DNA of 64,000 nt from Rhizobium albus. GTDB taxonomy: Bacteria > Pseudomonadota > Alphaproteobacteria > Rhizobiales > Rhizobiaceae. The stretch spans positions 1,178,001 to 1,242,000 of the forward strand of contig BSNO01000001.1 in the NCBI GenBank assembly GCA_030160035.1, read 5' to 3'. This document shows, in pieces, positions 52,597 to 60,275 of this stretch. Under the pieces are notes generated by a model that was given only the letters and a program-made list of their open reading frames with translations, was not told the DNA's origin and ran no database searches. The position numbers were made by a program, and so were the translations under genes. Each line of letters begins with the position of its first letter. Within the stretch, counting starts at the first letter, position 1.

Positions 52597-53583
52597 ATGA
52601 AGAAACTTCTCGCCTCCACGCTACTCGCCGGCCTGATGATGACGGGCGCCCATGCCCAGGATCTCGAGCCGCTGACCTTCCAGCTGAAATGGGTCAATCA
52701 GGGCCAGTTCGCCGGCTATCTGGTTGCCAAGGATCTTGGCTATTACGAAGAGGAAGGCCTCGACGTGACGATCAACCCGGGTGGCCCGGATATCGCGCCC
52801 GAGCAGGTAATCGCCGGCGGTGGCGCCGACGTGATCACGACTTGGATGGCGGCAGCCCTCGCTGCGCGCGAGCGCGGCGTGGCACTGGTGAACATCGCCC
52901 AGCCATTCCAGGGCTCGGCACTGCAGCTGGTCTGCTCCGAGGAAAGTGGTGTCGAAACCACCGAAGACTTCCCGGGCAAGACGCTTGGTGTCTGGTTCTT
53001 CGGCAATGAGTATCCATTCTATGCCTGGATGGCGAAGCTTGGCTATTCCACGGAAGGTGGCGACGAGGGCGTCGAAGTGCTGCGGCAGGCTTTCTCCGCA
53101 GACCCGCTGCTGCAGGGCCAGGCCGACTGCATCTCCACCATGCGCTACAACGAGTACAAGCAGATCCTCGATGCCGGCATTCCGGAAGACAGCCTGACCG
53201 TCTTCAACTTCCTCGATGAAGGCGTCGGCATGCTGGAAGACGGCATCTATGTGCTCGAGGAAGATCTCGCCGACGAAGCCTTCGTCGACAAGATGGTGCG
53301 CTTCGTCCGCGCTTCCATGCGCGGCTGGGAACATGCCAAGGAAAACCCGCAGGAGGCCGCCGAGATCGTTCTGGAGAACGACATGTCCGGCGCGCTCACG
53401 CTTGAAAGCCAGGTCTACCAGGTCGAAGAAGCGGCTGCGCTCGTGGGCGACAGTGCAGCACTGGACGAGGCTGCCTATGAGCAGACGGTTCAGACGCTGC
53501 TGAACGCGGTTTCGCCAGACAATCCGGCCATCACAGCAGAACCGGAAGGCGCGTTCTCGACCGTCGTCACCGACCAGCTCTAA
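52597..53583 (+). CDS. ABC transporter periplasmic binding protein (NMT1/THI5-like)
   Basis: This 328-residue secreted protein has a signal peptide ending GAHAQD and then LTFQLKWVNQGQFAGYLVAK, the start of the NMT1/ThiY-like binding fold. YYEEEGLDVTINPGG and KTLGVWFFGNEYPFYAWM follow. Relatives bind pyrimidine-like or sulfonate ligands. In this cluster a uracil, thymine or hydantoin-type ligand is likely; the exact ligand is not known. It is followed by a terminator that ends the operon. Confidence 0.9.
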   Translation: MKKLLASTLLAGLMMTGAHAQDLEPLTFQLKWVNQGQFAGYLVAKDLGYYEEEGLDVTINPGGPDIAPEQVIAGGGADVITTWMAAALAARERGVALVNIAQPFQGSALQLVCSEESGVETTEDFPGKTLGVWFFGNEYPFYAWMAKLGYSTEGGDEGVEVLRQAFSADPLLQGQADCISTMRYNEYKQILDAGIPEDSLTVFNFLDEGVGMLEDGIYVLEEDLADEAFVDKMVRFVRASMRGWEHAKENPQEAAEIVLENDMSGALTLESQVYQVEEAAALVGDSAALDEAAYEQTVQTLLNAVSPDNPAITAEPEGAFSTVVTDQL

Positions 53584-53631
53584 AAGACGAGCGCCTGCAT
53601 ATGGGCGCTTGACATCGGTTTGATTTCTGTT

Positions 53632-53668
53632 CAGCCGGCGGAACCAAGTCCCGCCGGCTGCATTTTTC
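53632..53668 (+). terminator. Rho-independent terminator of the ABC importer operon
   Basis: CAGCCGGCGG (53632-53641) pairs with CCGCCGGCTG (53651-53660), followed by CATTTTT. It is 48 bases after the binding-protein stop. Confidence 0.85.
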
Positions 53669-53699
53669 CATCGAAACGATCCCATGAGAGGACGGACCG

Positions 53700-54020
53700 A
53701 TGGAACATATTGCAGCAATTATGGTGCTTATCGGATGTGGTCACGGCGACATCGAATGCCGCGAACTCTCAGCGCCGACCGTCGGTTATGAAACGGTCCA
53801 GATGTGCGAACAGGACATGGAGCCAGTGCTGCGCAGCATCAGCAACGATCACCCGGTCGTCTATGGTCAGTGTGCAGTCGTCGATCCTGCCGATTTCGAA
53901 CAGGACGCGATCGTAGCCTGGGACTTCAACACCAGCGGCGAGCTTCTGGTCGATGTAGTAGCAGGCGATTCGCTCTATGCGTCGAGTGACGTTGCACTGA
54001 CGAAGACATCGCGTCAGTAA
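53700..54020 (+). CDS. Conserved-looking small protein, unknown function
   Basis: This 106-residue acidic protein begins MEHIAAIMVLIGCGHGDIEC and has four cysteines in two pairs (CGHGDIEC, and later single Cys residues in QMCEQD and YGQCAV). There is no clear signal peptide or membrane helix. An RBS (GAGAGGA) precedes ATG 53700 and codon use matches the neighbours. I do not recognise a named family. It stands alone between two terminators. Confidence 0.7.
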   Translation: MEHIAAIMVLIGCGHGDIECRELSAPTVGYETVQMCEQDMEPVLRSISNDHPVVYGQCAVVDPADFEQDAIVAWDFNTSGELLVDVVAGDSLYASSDVALTKTSRQ

Positions 54021-54152
54021 GCACGGAACCATTCGACGACTTTCGCGTTTCGGGTGCGATGCTAGGCGACGGAGGGGAGTGTGGGCTCCCGGTCTTGCAA
54101 TCGGTCACCTGCGGAAATCTCCGCTCCAGTTTCGGTTATTGGGAACAAAATC

Positions 54153-54401
54153 ATGAAAAAAACACTCGCAGTCGCCCTTCTCGCCCTCCCGCTCGCAGCA
54201 TGCACGCAGACGCAGCAGGGCGCTGTGGTCGGTGGCGTCGGTGGCGCGGCAATCGGCGCAGCAGTCGGTGGCACTGATGGTGCTCTGATCGGCGGCGCCG
54301 CAGGCGCAGTCGGTGGCGCGTTGATCGGTCGCGCGTCCGAAAACAGCAGCCAGTGCATATACGAAGATCGTTATGGTCGCCGGTACACAGCTGCTTGCTG
54401 A
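54153..54401 (+). CDS. Small glycine-zipper lipoprotein
   Basis: This 82-residue protein has a lipoprotein signal with lipobox LPLAAC, so it should be anchored to a membrane through Cys. The middle is a glycine-zipper repeat (AVVGGVGGAAIGAAVGG, GGAAGAVGGALIG) like those of 17-kDa surface antigen and OsmB-type proteins. The C-terminus has a CIYEDRYGRRYTAAC pair of cysteines. ATG at 54153 begins MKKTLAVALLALP. A strong terminator follows. Confidence 0.85.
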   Translation: MKKTLAVALLALPLAACTQTQQGAVVGGVGGAAIGAAVGGTDGALIGGAAGAVGGALIGRASENSSQCIYEDRYGRRYTAAC

Positions 54402-54422
54402 TATCGATTTTAGATCACGTTC

Positions 54423-54455
54423 AAGCGCGCCGCAGAAATGCGGCGCGCTTTTTTT
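54423..54455 (+). terminator. Rho-independent terminator of the lipoprotein gene
   Basis: A perfect 12-bp stem AAGCGCGCCGCA / TGCGGCGCGCTT (54423-54434, 54439-54450) with a GAAA tetraloop is followed by TTTTT. Confidence 0.92.
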
Positions 54456-54498
54456 GTACGCTTATGCTCCCAAGTAAGTGAGGGCCCTGCTGCCGATC

Positions 54499-55275
54499 TC
54501 AACGAGAAAGTGCGCTTGCTACGAGCCGGCTCGCCTGGAAGTTCTCCAGGAAACGCTCGTCGAAATCCGCATATTCGATCGACCGGGCAGGGTCGGGAAA
54601 CCCCACGATGCCGTTGTTCATCGACAGCAGGCCTTCGCGTTGAAGCTTGCGCAGGTTTTTGTTGGTGTGAACCAGCGACAGACCCATCGTGTCGGAGATC
54701 TGCTCCTGCGTCATCATCAGCTTGAAGCCGTCTTCATCAGCCTCGCCAATGCTACGCAAGCGGCACCAAAGCTCCAGCATGAAATGCAATATCCGCTGGC
54801 TTGCGGGTCGGGCGCCGAGCGAGACATTGTGCTCGCTGAGAATGTTAAAGTTGCGGACCGACATCCAGTCCAGACCCGAGGCGAGAACCGGGTATCTCTG
54901 ATAGACCTCAAGCAGCCGGATCGGCTCGATCACGGCGGTTTCGAGTTCGGTTAGCGCTGCCACCGAATAGGACGCGCGCCTTTGGAAATTGATGTGAAGG
55001 CCGATGAAGTCTCCGGGCAGCGCCACACCAATGATCTGGCGGCGTCCGGCCTTGGTGATCTTGTACTTGATGGCCCAGCCGCGGCGCACCAGGAAGCAGA
55101 CGCGGAAATCGTCTCCATCCACCACCAGATCCTCGCCGCGTTGATATGCCACACGGTTGATCTGAAGTTGTTCGAAGAAGTCGACTTCCTCTTCGTTCAA
55201 GAGAACGGTGTTGGCAAGCCGATGGACAGCCGCGCTCATGGCGGCTGAAGTCGCACTCTTGATGGTCGTCGCCAT
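54499..55275 (-). CDS. Crp/Fnr-family transcription regulator
   Basis: This 258-residue regulator has an N-terminal cyclic-nucleotide-binding-like barrel (DDFRVCFLVRRGWAIKYKI, GVALPGDFIGLHINF) and a C-terminal winged helix (LMMTQEQISDTMGLSLVHTN, KNLRKLQREGLL). No Fnr-type cysteine cluster is visible. The first in-frame ATG with family-like sequence is 55275; ATG at 55239 is an alternative. It is divergent from the response-regulator gene at 55548. Similar Crp-like genes are often near stress regulators in rhizobia. Confidence 0.88.
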   Translation of the reverse strand: MATTIKSATSAAMSAAVHRLANTVLLNEEEVDFFEQLQINRVAYQRGEDLVVDGDDFRVCFLVRRGWAIKYKITKAGRRQIIGVALPGDFIGLHINFQRRASYSVAALTELETAVIEPIRLLEVYQRYPVLASGLDWMSVRNFNILSEHNVSLGARPASQRILHFMLELWCRLRSIGEADEDGFKLMMTQEQISDTMGLSLVHTNKNLRKLQREGLLSMNNGIVGFPDPARSIEYADFDERFLENFQASRLVASALSR

Positions 55276-55547
55276 TCTTAAACCGCTAATGCCCAAACCC
55301 GGCGGCACACCCCGTGCCCCTACCAAGCACACTGATAGCATGTGCCTGGCTTCCGATCACACTTCTTTTGTAGCAGAAAGCCCCAAGCTTCGTGTTGCCG
55401 CTTCGCGCATGTGTGCAACTGCGAAATTCGTGTTCCTCAAGACCAGATGCCCAATTGCGTCGGCAATTGCTATGTCATAAGTAAAAGACCGGGGAAGGGG
55501 CGGCACGTTACATCGGTGACGATTTCCAGTTAATAGGTTCTTCATAA

Positions 55548-55940
55548 ATGAATTTGCCCCCGGAAGGTGGCGGTCCCTTGTCCAATTTGTCTGCTCTCAT
55601 ACTGGAAGACGCGTTTCTCATCGCGTATGAGGCGGAGCAGGCATTGCTGGAATTGGGTGCCAACAGCGTCGTGATCTTTCAGGATCTGGTCGAGGCGATC
55701 GAAGCCATCAACCGGTCCGACCGCTTCGATCTGGCCGTTTTGGACCTGTCGTTGTCGGATGGAAATTCGATCGAATTCGCGAAGACGATCAAGGCGCGCG
55801 GCATTCCGTTCGTCTTCACCTCGGGCTACGCCAAGCCGGAAGAGGTCGCGACCGAATTTCCGGACGTACCTTATCTTGAGAAGCCCTATCATTTCGACAG
55901 GCTCAAGCAGGTCATCCAAGATCTTCTGAAGAATCGGTAG
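55548..55940 (+). CDS. Single-domain response regulator
   Basis: This 130-residue receiver has no output domain. Acidic pocket LILEDAFLIAYEAEQ, phosphoacceptor Asp in DLAVLDLSLSDG, PFVFTSGYAKPEE and LEKPYHFD are all present. The PFVFTSGY segment resembles the PFxFATGY (FAT GUY) motif of alphaproteobacterial single-domain regulators that feed into the general stress response. Its position next to ecfG-nepR-phyR supports that. ATG at 55548; a TTG at about 55578 could also serve. Confidence 0.87.
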   Translation: MNLPPEGGGPLSNLSALILEDAFLIAYEAEQALLELGANSVVIFQDLVEAIEAINRSDRFDLAVLDLSLSDGNSIEFAKTIKARGIPFVFTSGYAKPEEVATEFPDVPYLEKPYHFDRLKQVIQDLLKNR

Positions 55941-55983
55941 GGGGGGGAGGGATCAGCCGGATCGTTCGACCCGGCTGACTACG

Positions 55984-56556
55984 TTACATGTTCGATCGGC
56001 TCGAGCCGGTCATGATCTGACGCGTGACAGCGTCAGGACCGAATTCGTCTTCGGCTTCGACGCTCATCAACTCGGCAAGGCGCGTGCGCGCACGGCTGAC
56101 ACGGCTCTTGATCGTGCCGATGGCGCAATTGCAGATTTCCGCCGCTTCTTCGTAGGAAAAGCCCGAACCACCCACGAGGATGATCGCTTCCTTCTGGTCG
56201 GCCGGCAGCAGCTCAAGTGCCTTGCGAAAGTCCTGCAGATCGAGGTGACCCATCTGTTCGGGATGCCCGGCCATGCGCGCGGCATGGATGCCGTCGGCGT
56301 CGGAAACTTCACGGCCTTTCTTGCGCATCTGCGTATAGAACTCGTTGCGCAGAATGGTGAAGAGCCAGGCCTTGAGATTGGTGCCGCGTTCGAAGCTGGA
56401 TTGCTTCGCCCACGCCTTCATCAGCGTTTCCTGAACGAGGTCATCCGCTCTGTCGGCCGAGCCGATCAGCGACATTGCAAACGCGCGCAGGTTGGGAACG
56501 ACGGCCAGAAGATCCTTTCGGAACGCCGACAGGTCGGCGGGATCAGGCTCACCCAT
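55984..56556 (-). CDS. ecfG: General stress response sigma factor EcfG
   Basis: This 190-residue ECF sigma factor has sigma-2 (NLRAFAMSLIGSADRADDLV, QETLMKAWAKQSSF, AWLFTILRNEFYTQMRK) and sigma-4 (LELLPADQKEAIILVGGSGF, SYEEAAEICNCAIGTIKSRV). It matches the EcfG (ECF15) group. ATG at 56556 overlaps the nepR end by eight bases, so sigma and anti-sigma are made together. The pair is driven by a consensus EcfG promoter, implying autoregulation. Confidence 0.93.
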   Translation of the reverse strand: MGEPDPADLSAFRKDLLAVVPNLRAFAMSLIGSADRADDLVQETLMKAWAKQSSFERGTNLKAWLFTILRNEFYTQMRKKGREVSDADGIHAARMAGHPEQMGHLDLQDFRKALELLPADQKEAIILVGGSGFSYEEAAEICNCAIGTIKSRVSRARTRLAELMSVEAEDEFGPDAVTRQIMTGSSRSNM

Positions 56557-56740
56557 TCGAGCGATCCTTTTCTGCACGCTCCAGGCTGGCGAGCAGGTCC
56601 ATGAATTTATCGGGGACAGGTTCTTGCGCGACTTCGTCGTACATCGACTTCAGGCGCTTACCGATTTGTGATGACGAGAGATCATCCAGCGGCCGCTGCG
56701 ACGCTGCGCCACCCGATCCCTCACTCTTCGTAGAATTCAT
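56549..56740 (-). CDS. nepR: Anti-sigma factor NepR
   Basis: This is a protein of about 63 residues with the NepR core IGKRLKSMYDEVAQEPVPDK followed by FMDLLASLE. NepR binds EcfG until phosphorylated PhyR displaces it. The start is uncertain: an in-frame TTG at 56746 has AAGGA five bases upstream, the ATG at 56740 is eleven bases away. I give the ATG; the alternative adds two residues. Confidence 0.92.
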   Translation of the reverse strand: MNSTKSEGSGGAASQRPLDDLSSSQIGKRLKSMYDEVAQEPVPDKFMDLLASLERAEKDRSNG

Positions 56741-56780
56741 ATGCAATGGTATCCTTTCCGACCCCTACTCGCAGCCGTGC

Positions 56781-56805
56781 AACGCAGCTTGTTGAAAATT
56801 GTTCC
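56781..56805 (-). promoter_or_regulatory. EcfG promoter of nepR-ecfG
   Basis: On the minus strand GGAAC (56801-56805) is followed by exactly 16 bases and CGTT (56781-56784), the EcfG consensus. It lies about 40 bases upstream of nepR. Confidence 0.88.
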
Positions 56806-56814
56806 GCCCTATAG

Positions 56815-56840
56815 GGAACTTTTTTTGACATTCGATTGTT
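56815..56840 (+). promoter_or_regulatory. Probable EcfG promoter of phyR
   Basis: GGAAC (56815-56819), a 17-base spacer and TGTT (56837-56840) nearly match the EcfG consensus GGAAC-N16/17-CGTT. The promoter is divergent from that of nepR-ecfG and 59 bases before the phyR ATG. Confidence 0.7.
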
Positions 56841-56898
56841 TATCACCCGGCGACGCACATTCGACTTTCCACAGCGCGCCCATTCGAGGGAGTTCCAT

Positions 56899-57696
56899 AT
56901 GTCTTTAGCTGCCGAGCTTGCTCCGCACCTTCCATTCTTGCGGCGCTTTGCACGCTCGCTCACCGGTTCCCAGAGCAGCGGCGACGCTTATGTCACTGCA
57001 GTGCTCGAGGCGCTGATTGCCGATGTCGATCTGTTTCCCCGCGGTCACGACGCGAAGATCGGCCTCTATAAAACTTTTGCGACGATCTGGAAGTCCATCG
57101 AGGTCAATGTCACCCCGCATTCCGGTCTCGGCGGCATGGAAAAGAGCGACCATAACCTTCAGATGATCGCGCCGCTGCCGCGCCAGGCATTTCTTCTCGT
57201 CGCGGTCGAAGGCTTCTCGAAGTCCGAGGGTGCCGAAATCCTTTCAATGTCCGAAGACGATTTCTCTGAACTCCTCGTTCAGGCCTCGCGTGACATCGCC
57301 CAGCAGGTTGCCACCGATGTCATGATCATCGAGGACGAGCCGCTGATCGCGATGGACATCGAAAACCTCGTCATCGACCTCGGCCATTCGGTCACTGGCA
57401 TTGCGCGCACACACTCGGAAGCCAACGCACTCTTCGCAAAGAAGAAGCCGGGCATCATCCTGTCGGATATCCAGCTTGCCGACGGCAGTTCCGGCATCGA
57501 TGCCGTGAACGACATTCTCAAAGAAACCGACGTTCCGGTGATCTTCATCACGGCTTATCCAGAGCAGCTTCTGACGGGCAAGCGGCCAGAGCCGGCGTTC
57601 CTTGTCACCAAGCCGTTCCAGCCCGACATGGTTCGCGCACTCATCAGCCAGGCATTGTTTTTCAATCGTCAGTCGGACAAGAAGTCCGCAGCCTGA
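56899..57696 (+). CDS. phyR: General stress response anti-anti-sigma response regulator PhyR
   Basis: This 265-residue protein has an N-terminal sigma-like domain (about 1-115, LAPHLPFLRRFARSLTGSQS, LLVAVEGFSKSEGAEILSMS) that mimics EcfG and binds NepR. A C-terminal receiver follows (about 135-258): VMIIEDEPLIAMDIE, phosphoacceptor in ILSDIQLADGSSGIDAV, VIFITAYPEQL, LVTKPFQPD. Phosphorylation frees the sigma domain to sequester NepR. No cognate HWE/HisKA2 kinase gene is in the window. Start ATG 56899, just after GGGAG. Confidence 0.95.
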   Translation: MSLAAELAPHLPFLRRFARSLTGSQSSGDAYVTAVLEALIADVDLFPRGHDAKIGLYKTFATIWKSIEVNVTPHSGLGGMEKSDHNLQMIAPLPRQAFLLVAVEGFSKSEGAEILSMSEDDFSELLVQASRDIAQQVATDVMIIEDEPLIAMDIENLVIDLGHSVTGIARTHSEANALFAKKKPGIILSDIQLADGSSGIDAVNDILKETDVPVIFITAYPEQLLTGKRPEPAFLVTKPFQPDMVRALISQALFFNRQSDKKSAA

Positions 57697-57724
57697 CACG
57701 TTCTGGATAGGTTCCGGATTGCCA

Positions 57725-57762
57725 AAGCCCGATGCGGTCGTCGATCGCATCGGGCTTTTTCC
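57725..57762 (+). terminator. Rho-independent terminator of phyR
   Basis: AAGCCCGATGCG (57725-57736) pairs with CGCATCGGGCTT (57746-57757) and TTT follows. Confidence 0.88.
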
Positions 57763-57783
57763 TATTCCCGCATCAACTTCTGC

Positions 57784-57822
57784 GGCAAAACAAAAACGCC
57801 GCCCGTGATGACGAGCGGCGTT
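57784..57822 (-). terminator. Rho-independent terminator of csbD
   Basis: Read on the minus strand, AACGCCGC and GCGGCGTT (57795-57822 overall) form the stem and TTTGTTTT follows. It lies 26 bases beyond the csbD stop. Confidence 0.85.
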
Positions 57823-57847
57823 CGCACTGGCCTAAGCCTAATGACTG

Positions 57848-58045
57848 CTAGTGGCGGGAGCGCCACTCGTCGACCTGACGCTCAGCTTCGTCCCGTTCGA
57901 CGCCGTAGCGCTGCTGAATAAGGCCGGCGAGTTCCGTGCGGCTGCCCTTGGCGCGATCAAGATCGTCGTCCGTGAGCTTGCCCCACTGCTGCTGGGCCTT
58001 GCCGCGAAACTCGTTCCACTTACCTTCGATGATGTCCCAGTTCAT
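57848..58045 (-). CDS. CsbD-family stress protein
   Basis: This 65-residue charged protein begins MNWDIIEGKWNEFRGKAQQQ and contains WGKLTDDDLDRAKGSRTELA, the CsbD pattern. CsbD proteins are induced under general stress in many bacteria; their biochemical role is not known. An EcfG consensus promoter lies 65 bases upstream and a terminator follows, so it is a monocistronic member of the EcfG regulon. Confidence 0.93.
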   Translation of the reverse strand: MNWDIIEGKWNEFRGKAQQQWGKLTDDDLDRAKGSRTELAGLIQQRYGVERDEAERQVDEWRSRH

Positions 58046-58109
58046 TAGGCATCTCCTTGTTTTTCTAGAGAGAAGCCGTTGCAGCTTCTTCATCTGAAAA
58101 ACGTCCCAG

Positions 58110-58134
58110 CGGGAATCGGGTTCCGCGAATTGAT
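58110..58134 (-). promoter_or_regulatory. EcfG promoter of csbD
   Basis: On the minus strand GGAAC (58130-58134), 16 bases, CGTT (58110-58113): a perfect match to the EcfG consensus. Confidence 0.88.
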
Positions 58135-58144
58135 CAGCCCAGGC

Positions 58145-58175
58145 AAAGAAAAAAGCCCGGCCCATGCCGGGCTTT
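58145..58175 (-). terminator. Rho-independent terminator of the envelope-stress operon
   Basis: On the minus strand AAAGCCCGGC / GCCGGGCTTT (58152-58161 with 58166-58175) with loop ATGG is followed by TTTCTTTGCC. It is 31 bases after the stop of the DUF3618 gene. Confidence 0.88.
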
Positions 58176-58205
58176 CTGCTGAGCAGTTCGTCAGAACCCC
58201 TGCGA

Positions 58206-59195
58206 TCAATGCACCTGCGGGGTGGACGTCGTCGAAGCCGTCGTTGCAGGAGCGGAAGACTGGTTCGTCGTCGAAGCGGCGTTGTTGCCATTACCGCTCG
58301 AAGCCGTAGACGTCGATGCCTTGTCGGCGGCCGGCGTCTTACGGGCGCGGGTCTGGCGTGCCTTCCGCACGGTTTCCGAAGCGCCAGAGGCTGCCGTCTT
58401 CGATGACGCTGAGGTCGAGCGTTTGCGCGTTGCCGGCTCATTCGCCGCAGATTTACGCGTGGACTTGCGTGTGGTGCCAGCTGCGGAAGCTGCTGCAACT
58501 GGCGCGCTGCGCGGCGCGCGCTTTACGGGTGCGCGACGTGCAGGGATCGGGGCATCATCATCGTCGCTGTCGTCGGAGAGAGCAGCGAGCACCGGATCCT
58601 GGTTGCGACGTGCGGCGAACATCGAGGCTGCTGCAGCGCCGATCGCCAGCGCGAACAAGCCCGTTGCCGTCGGGTTGCGCTTGACCCACTCGACGCCTTC
58701 CTGCGTGGTGTCGGCGGAATAGCGGGCTGCACGACGTGCTGCGAGTTCTGCATCATGGGCCGAACGGGTTACGGCGCGGCTCGCGCTCTCGGCTGTCTCG
58801 CGGGCGTAATGCACAGCGTCGTCAGCTGCTTCGACAGCGACATCGGCGGCATCATGGATGTAGCCACGGGCGGTATCGGACGCCTTGGATGCATAGCCGC
58901 GAATCCGTTGAGTGCCCTTGTCCACGTCACGACGCGACAGAAGGCGCGTGCGCTCGTTGGACTGGGTTGCGAGGCCAAGCAGGCCGAGCGCCACCAAAGC
59001 TGTCGAGAGCGGATTGTTGCGTGCCTTCTGCACGGCCCAGTCCATCATCTCGCTGGCGGAAGGGTCTTCCTGGCCCGTGACACGACCAGCCAGTGCCTTC
59101 GGCGAGAATTCGCGGGCAGTGGTGTCGATCCGGTCCTTCATGCGCTCACGCAGGCCGTCAATTTCTTCTTCGATGCGCTCACTTGATTTTGTCAT
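58206..59195 (-). CDS. DUF3618-domain membrane protein with Ala/Lys-rich tail
   Basis: This 329-residue protein has an N-terminal DUF3618 segment (KSSERIEEEIDGLRERMKDR), two short hydrophobic stretches (LSTALVALGLLGLA; GLFALAIGAAAASMFAA), and an Ala-rich amphipathic region between them. From about residue 215 the tail is rich in Ala, Thr, Ser, Lys and Arg, histone H1-like. Function unknown. It overlaps the preceding holin-like gene by 17 bases. As last gene of the operon it is controlled by the EcfG promoter at 60217-60241. Confidence 0.82.
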   Translation of the reverse strand: MTKSSERIEEEIDGLRERMKDRIDTTAREFSPKALAGRVTGQEDPSASEMMDWAVQKARNNPLSTALVALGLLGLATQSNERTRLLSRRDVDKGTQRIRGYASKASDTARGYIHDAADVAVEAADDAVHYARETAESASRAVTRSAHDAELAARRAARYSADTTQEGVEWVKRNPTATGLFALAIGAAAASMFAARRNQDPVLAALSDDSDDDDAPIPARRAPVKRAPRSAPVAAASAAGTTRKSTRKSAANEPATRKRSTSASSKTAASGASETVRKARQTRARKTPAADKASTSTASSGNGNNAASTTNQSSAPATTASTTSTPQVH

Positions 59196-59592
59196 TGAAG
59201 GTCTCCTTGAATTGGGTCGCATTCTCGCTCGTTGCGCGAATGGTTCTCACAGGTTTCAGATTTTGCGGCTTCAGCCGGGCGGCCCCGATCCATAAGGCGA
59301 TGACACCGAACAGAAGGACAGCCGCACCGATTGCGAGTGCTGCACCGGCCGGGCCGAGGTAAATCGCGAGCCATGCAACCAACGCCTGAGCAAGCAGGAA
59401 GGTTGCGACGGCACACAGCAGCAGTCCGCAAAAAATCATCGTCAGGCCGCTCTGTGCCTGCGACAACTTCTCCGAAAACTCCGCCTTTGCGAGTTCGATC
59501 TCCTTGCGGAATAGATCGATCGTATCTTCGAACAGAGCCCTGAGGTTCTGGATCAGCGATGGCGGTTGAATCGGTCGTTGTGGATCGGTCAT
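59179..59592 (-). CDS. Phage-holin-superfamily (holin 3_6-like) membrane protein
   Basis: This 137-residue protein has an amphipathic N-terminal region (LFEDTIDLFRKEIELAKAEF) and two transmembrane helices (GLTMIFCGLLLCAVATFLLA; GAALAIGAAVLLFGVIALWI). This is the Phage_holin_3_6/Actinobacterial-holin-like pattern. In cellular genomes such proteins occur with DUF3618 and DUF883-like proteins and are stress induced; no lysis function is implied. Middle gene of the operon. Confidence 0.85.
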   Translation of the reverse strand: MTDPQRPIQPPSLIQNLRALFEDTIDLFRKEIELAKAEFSEKLSQAQSGLTMIFCGLLLCAVATFLLAQALVAWLAIYLGPAGAALAIGAAVLLFGVIALWIGAARLKPQNLKPVRTIRATSENATQFKETFNDKIK

Positions 59593-59646
59593 CGTTCTCT
59601 CAATGCTCGGCAAGAAAGGTGCCGGGTACGCAACGCGTCATGTCCC

Positions 59647-60189
59647 TCAGGCGGTCGATTTCGTCGTGCGCCTGCGGGTGGTCGTGCCTGCAGACTTCGC
59701 GCTGGCTGACCCACGTGGCGCGCGCGATTGCGGCTGGCGTGTGCTTGCCGGACGCGGCGCTGCGATGTTGCGCTGCTGGCGGTGCTGCGCAGCGGACTGC
59801 AGGGTGTTGGCGACAAGGAAGCCTGCGATTGCCAGCGCGCCGTAAGCGACCAGTGGCTTTTCGCGCACGAAGTCTTCGACGCGCTGCGTGGCGGAGCGCA
59901 TGTCGAGATCGTCCACGTTGGTCGTCATCTCTTCGGCCTTGGTGGCGACATCATCGACCATGCCGGCAACGGTTGCATAACCTTCGTCGCGCAGTTCGTC
60001 GCCGCCGCGGCGAAGCGCGCGCACGATCGTCATGCAGAAATTCTTGAATGCATTGCGCTGTTCGTCGACGACGGCTTCAGCCTGCGCGCGTCCAGTCTCG
60101 TAGGCCTTGCCGGCAAAGCGGCCGACCTGATCTTCCACGGTCTCGAATACTTCGTTTGCCGTGCGCTCAATACTTGCTTTCGTGGGCAT
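59647..60189 (-). CDS. DUF883-like stress membrane protein
   Basis: This 180-residue protein has an N-terminal helical region (SIERTANEVFETVEDQVGRF, GMVDDVATKAEEMTTNVDDL), one membrane helix near PLVAYGALAIAGFLVANTLQ, and a basic Arg/Thr/Ser tail ending TTTRRRTTKSTA. The ElaB/YqjD (DUF883) family, thought to tether ribosomes to membranes in stationary phase, is the closest I can suggest. RBS GGAGG precedes ATG 60189. First gene of the EcfG-controlled operon. Confidence 0.75.
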   Translation of the reverse strand: MPTKASIERTANEVFETVEDQVGRFAGKAYETGRAQAEAVVDEQRNAFKNFCMTIVRALRRGGDELRDEGYATVAGMVDDVATKAEEMTTNVDDLDMRSATQRVEDFVREKPLVAYGALAIAGFLVANTLQSAAQHRQQRNIAAPRPASTRQPQSRAPRGSASAKSAGTTTRRRTTKSTA

Positions 60190-60216
60190 CGTCCGCCTCC
60201 GTTTCGTTGCCCCCTC

Positions 60217-60241
60217 AACGCGACGGAAGATGACTTGTTCC
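60217..60241 (-). promoter_or_regulatory. EcfG promoter of the envelope-stress operon
   Basis: On the minus strand GGAAC (60237-60241), 16 bases, CGTT (60217-60220): a perfect consensus, 28 bases before the first start codon. Confidence 0.88.
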
Positions 60242-60275
60242 ACATTTGCTTATGTAAGGTTGCGTCGCGGCAATA

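Noticed and set aside
59179-59592. Prophage remnant suggested by the holin-like gene
   Set aside because: No other phage genes are present; such holin-superfamily proteins are common in stress operons, and the EcfG promoter upstream supports a cellular role.
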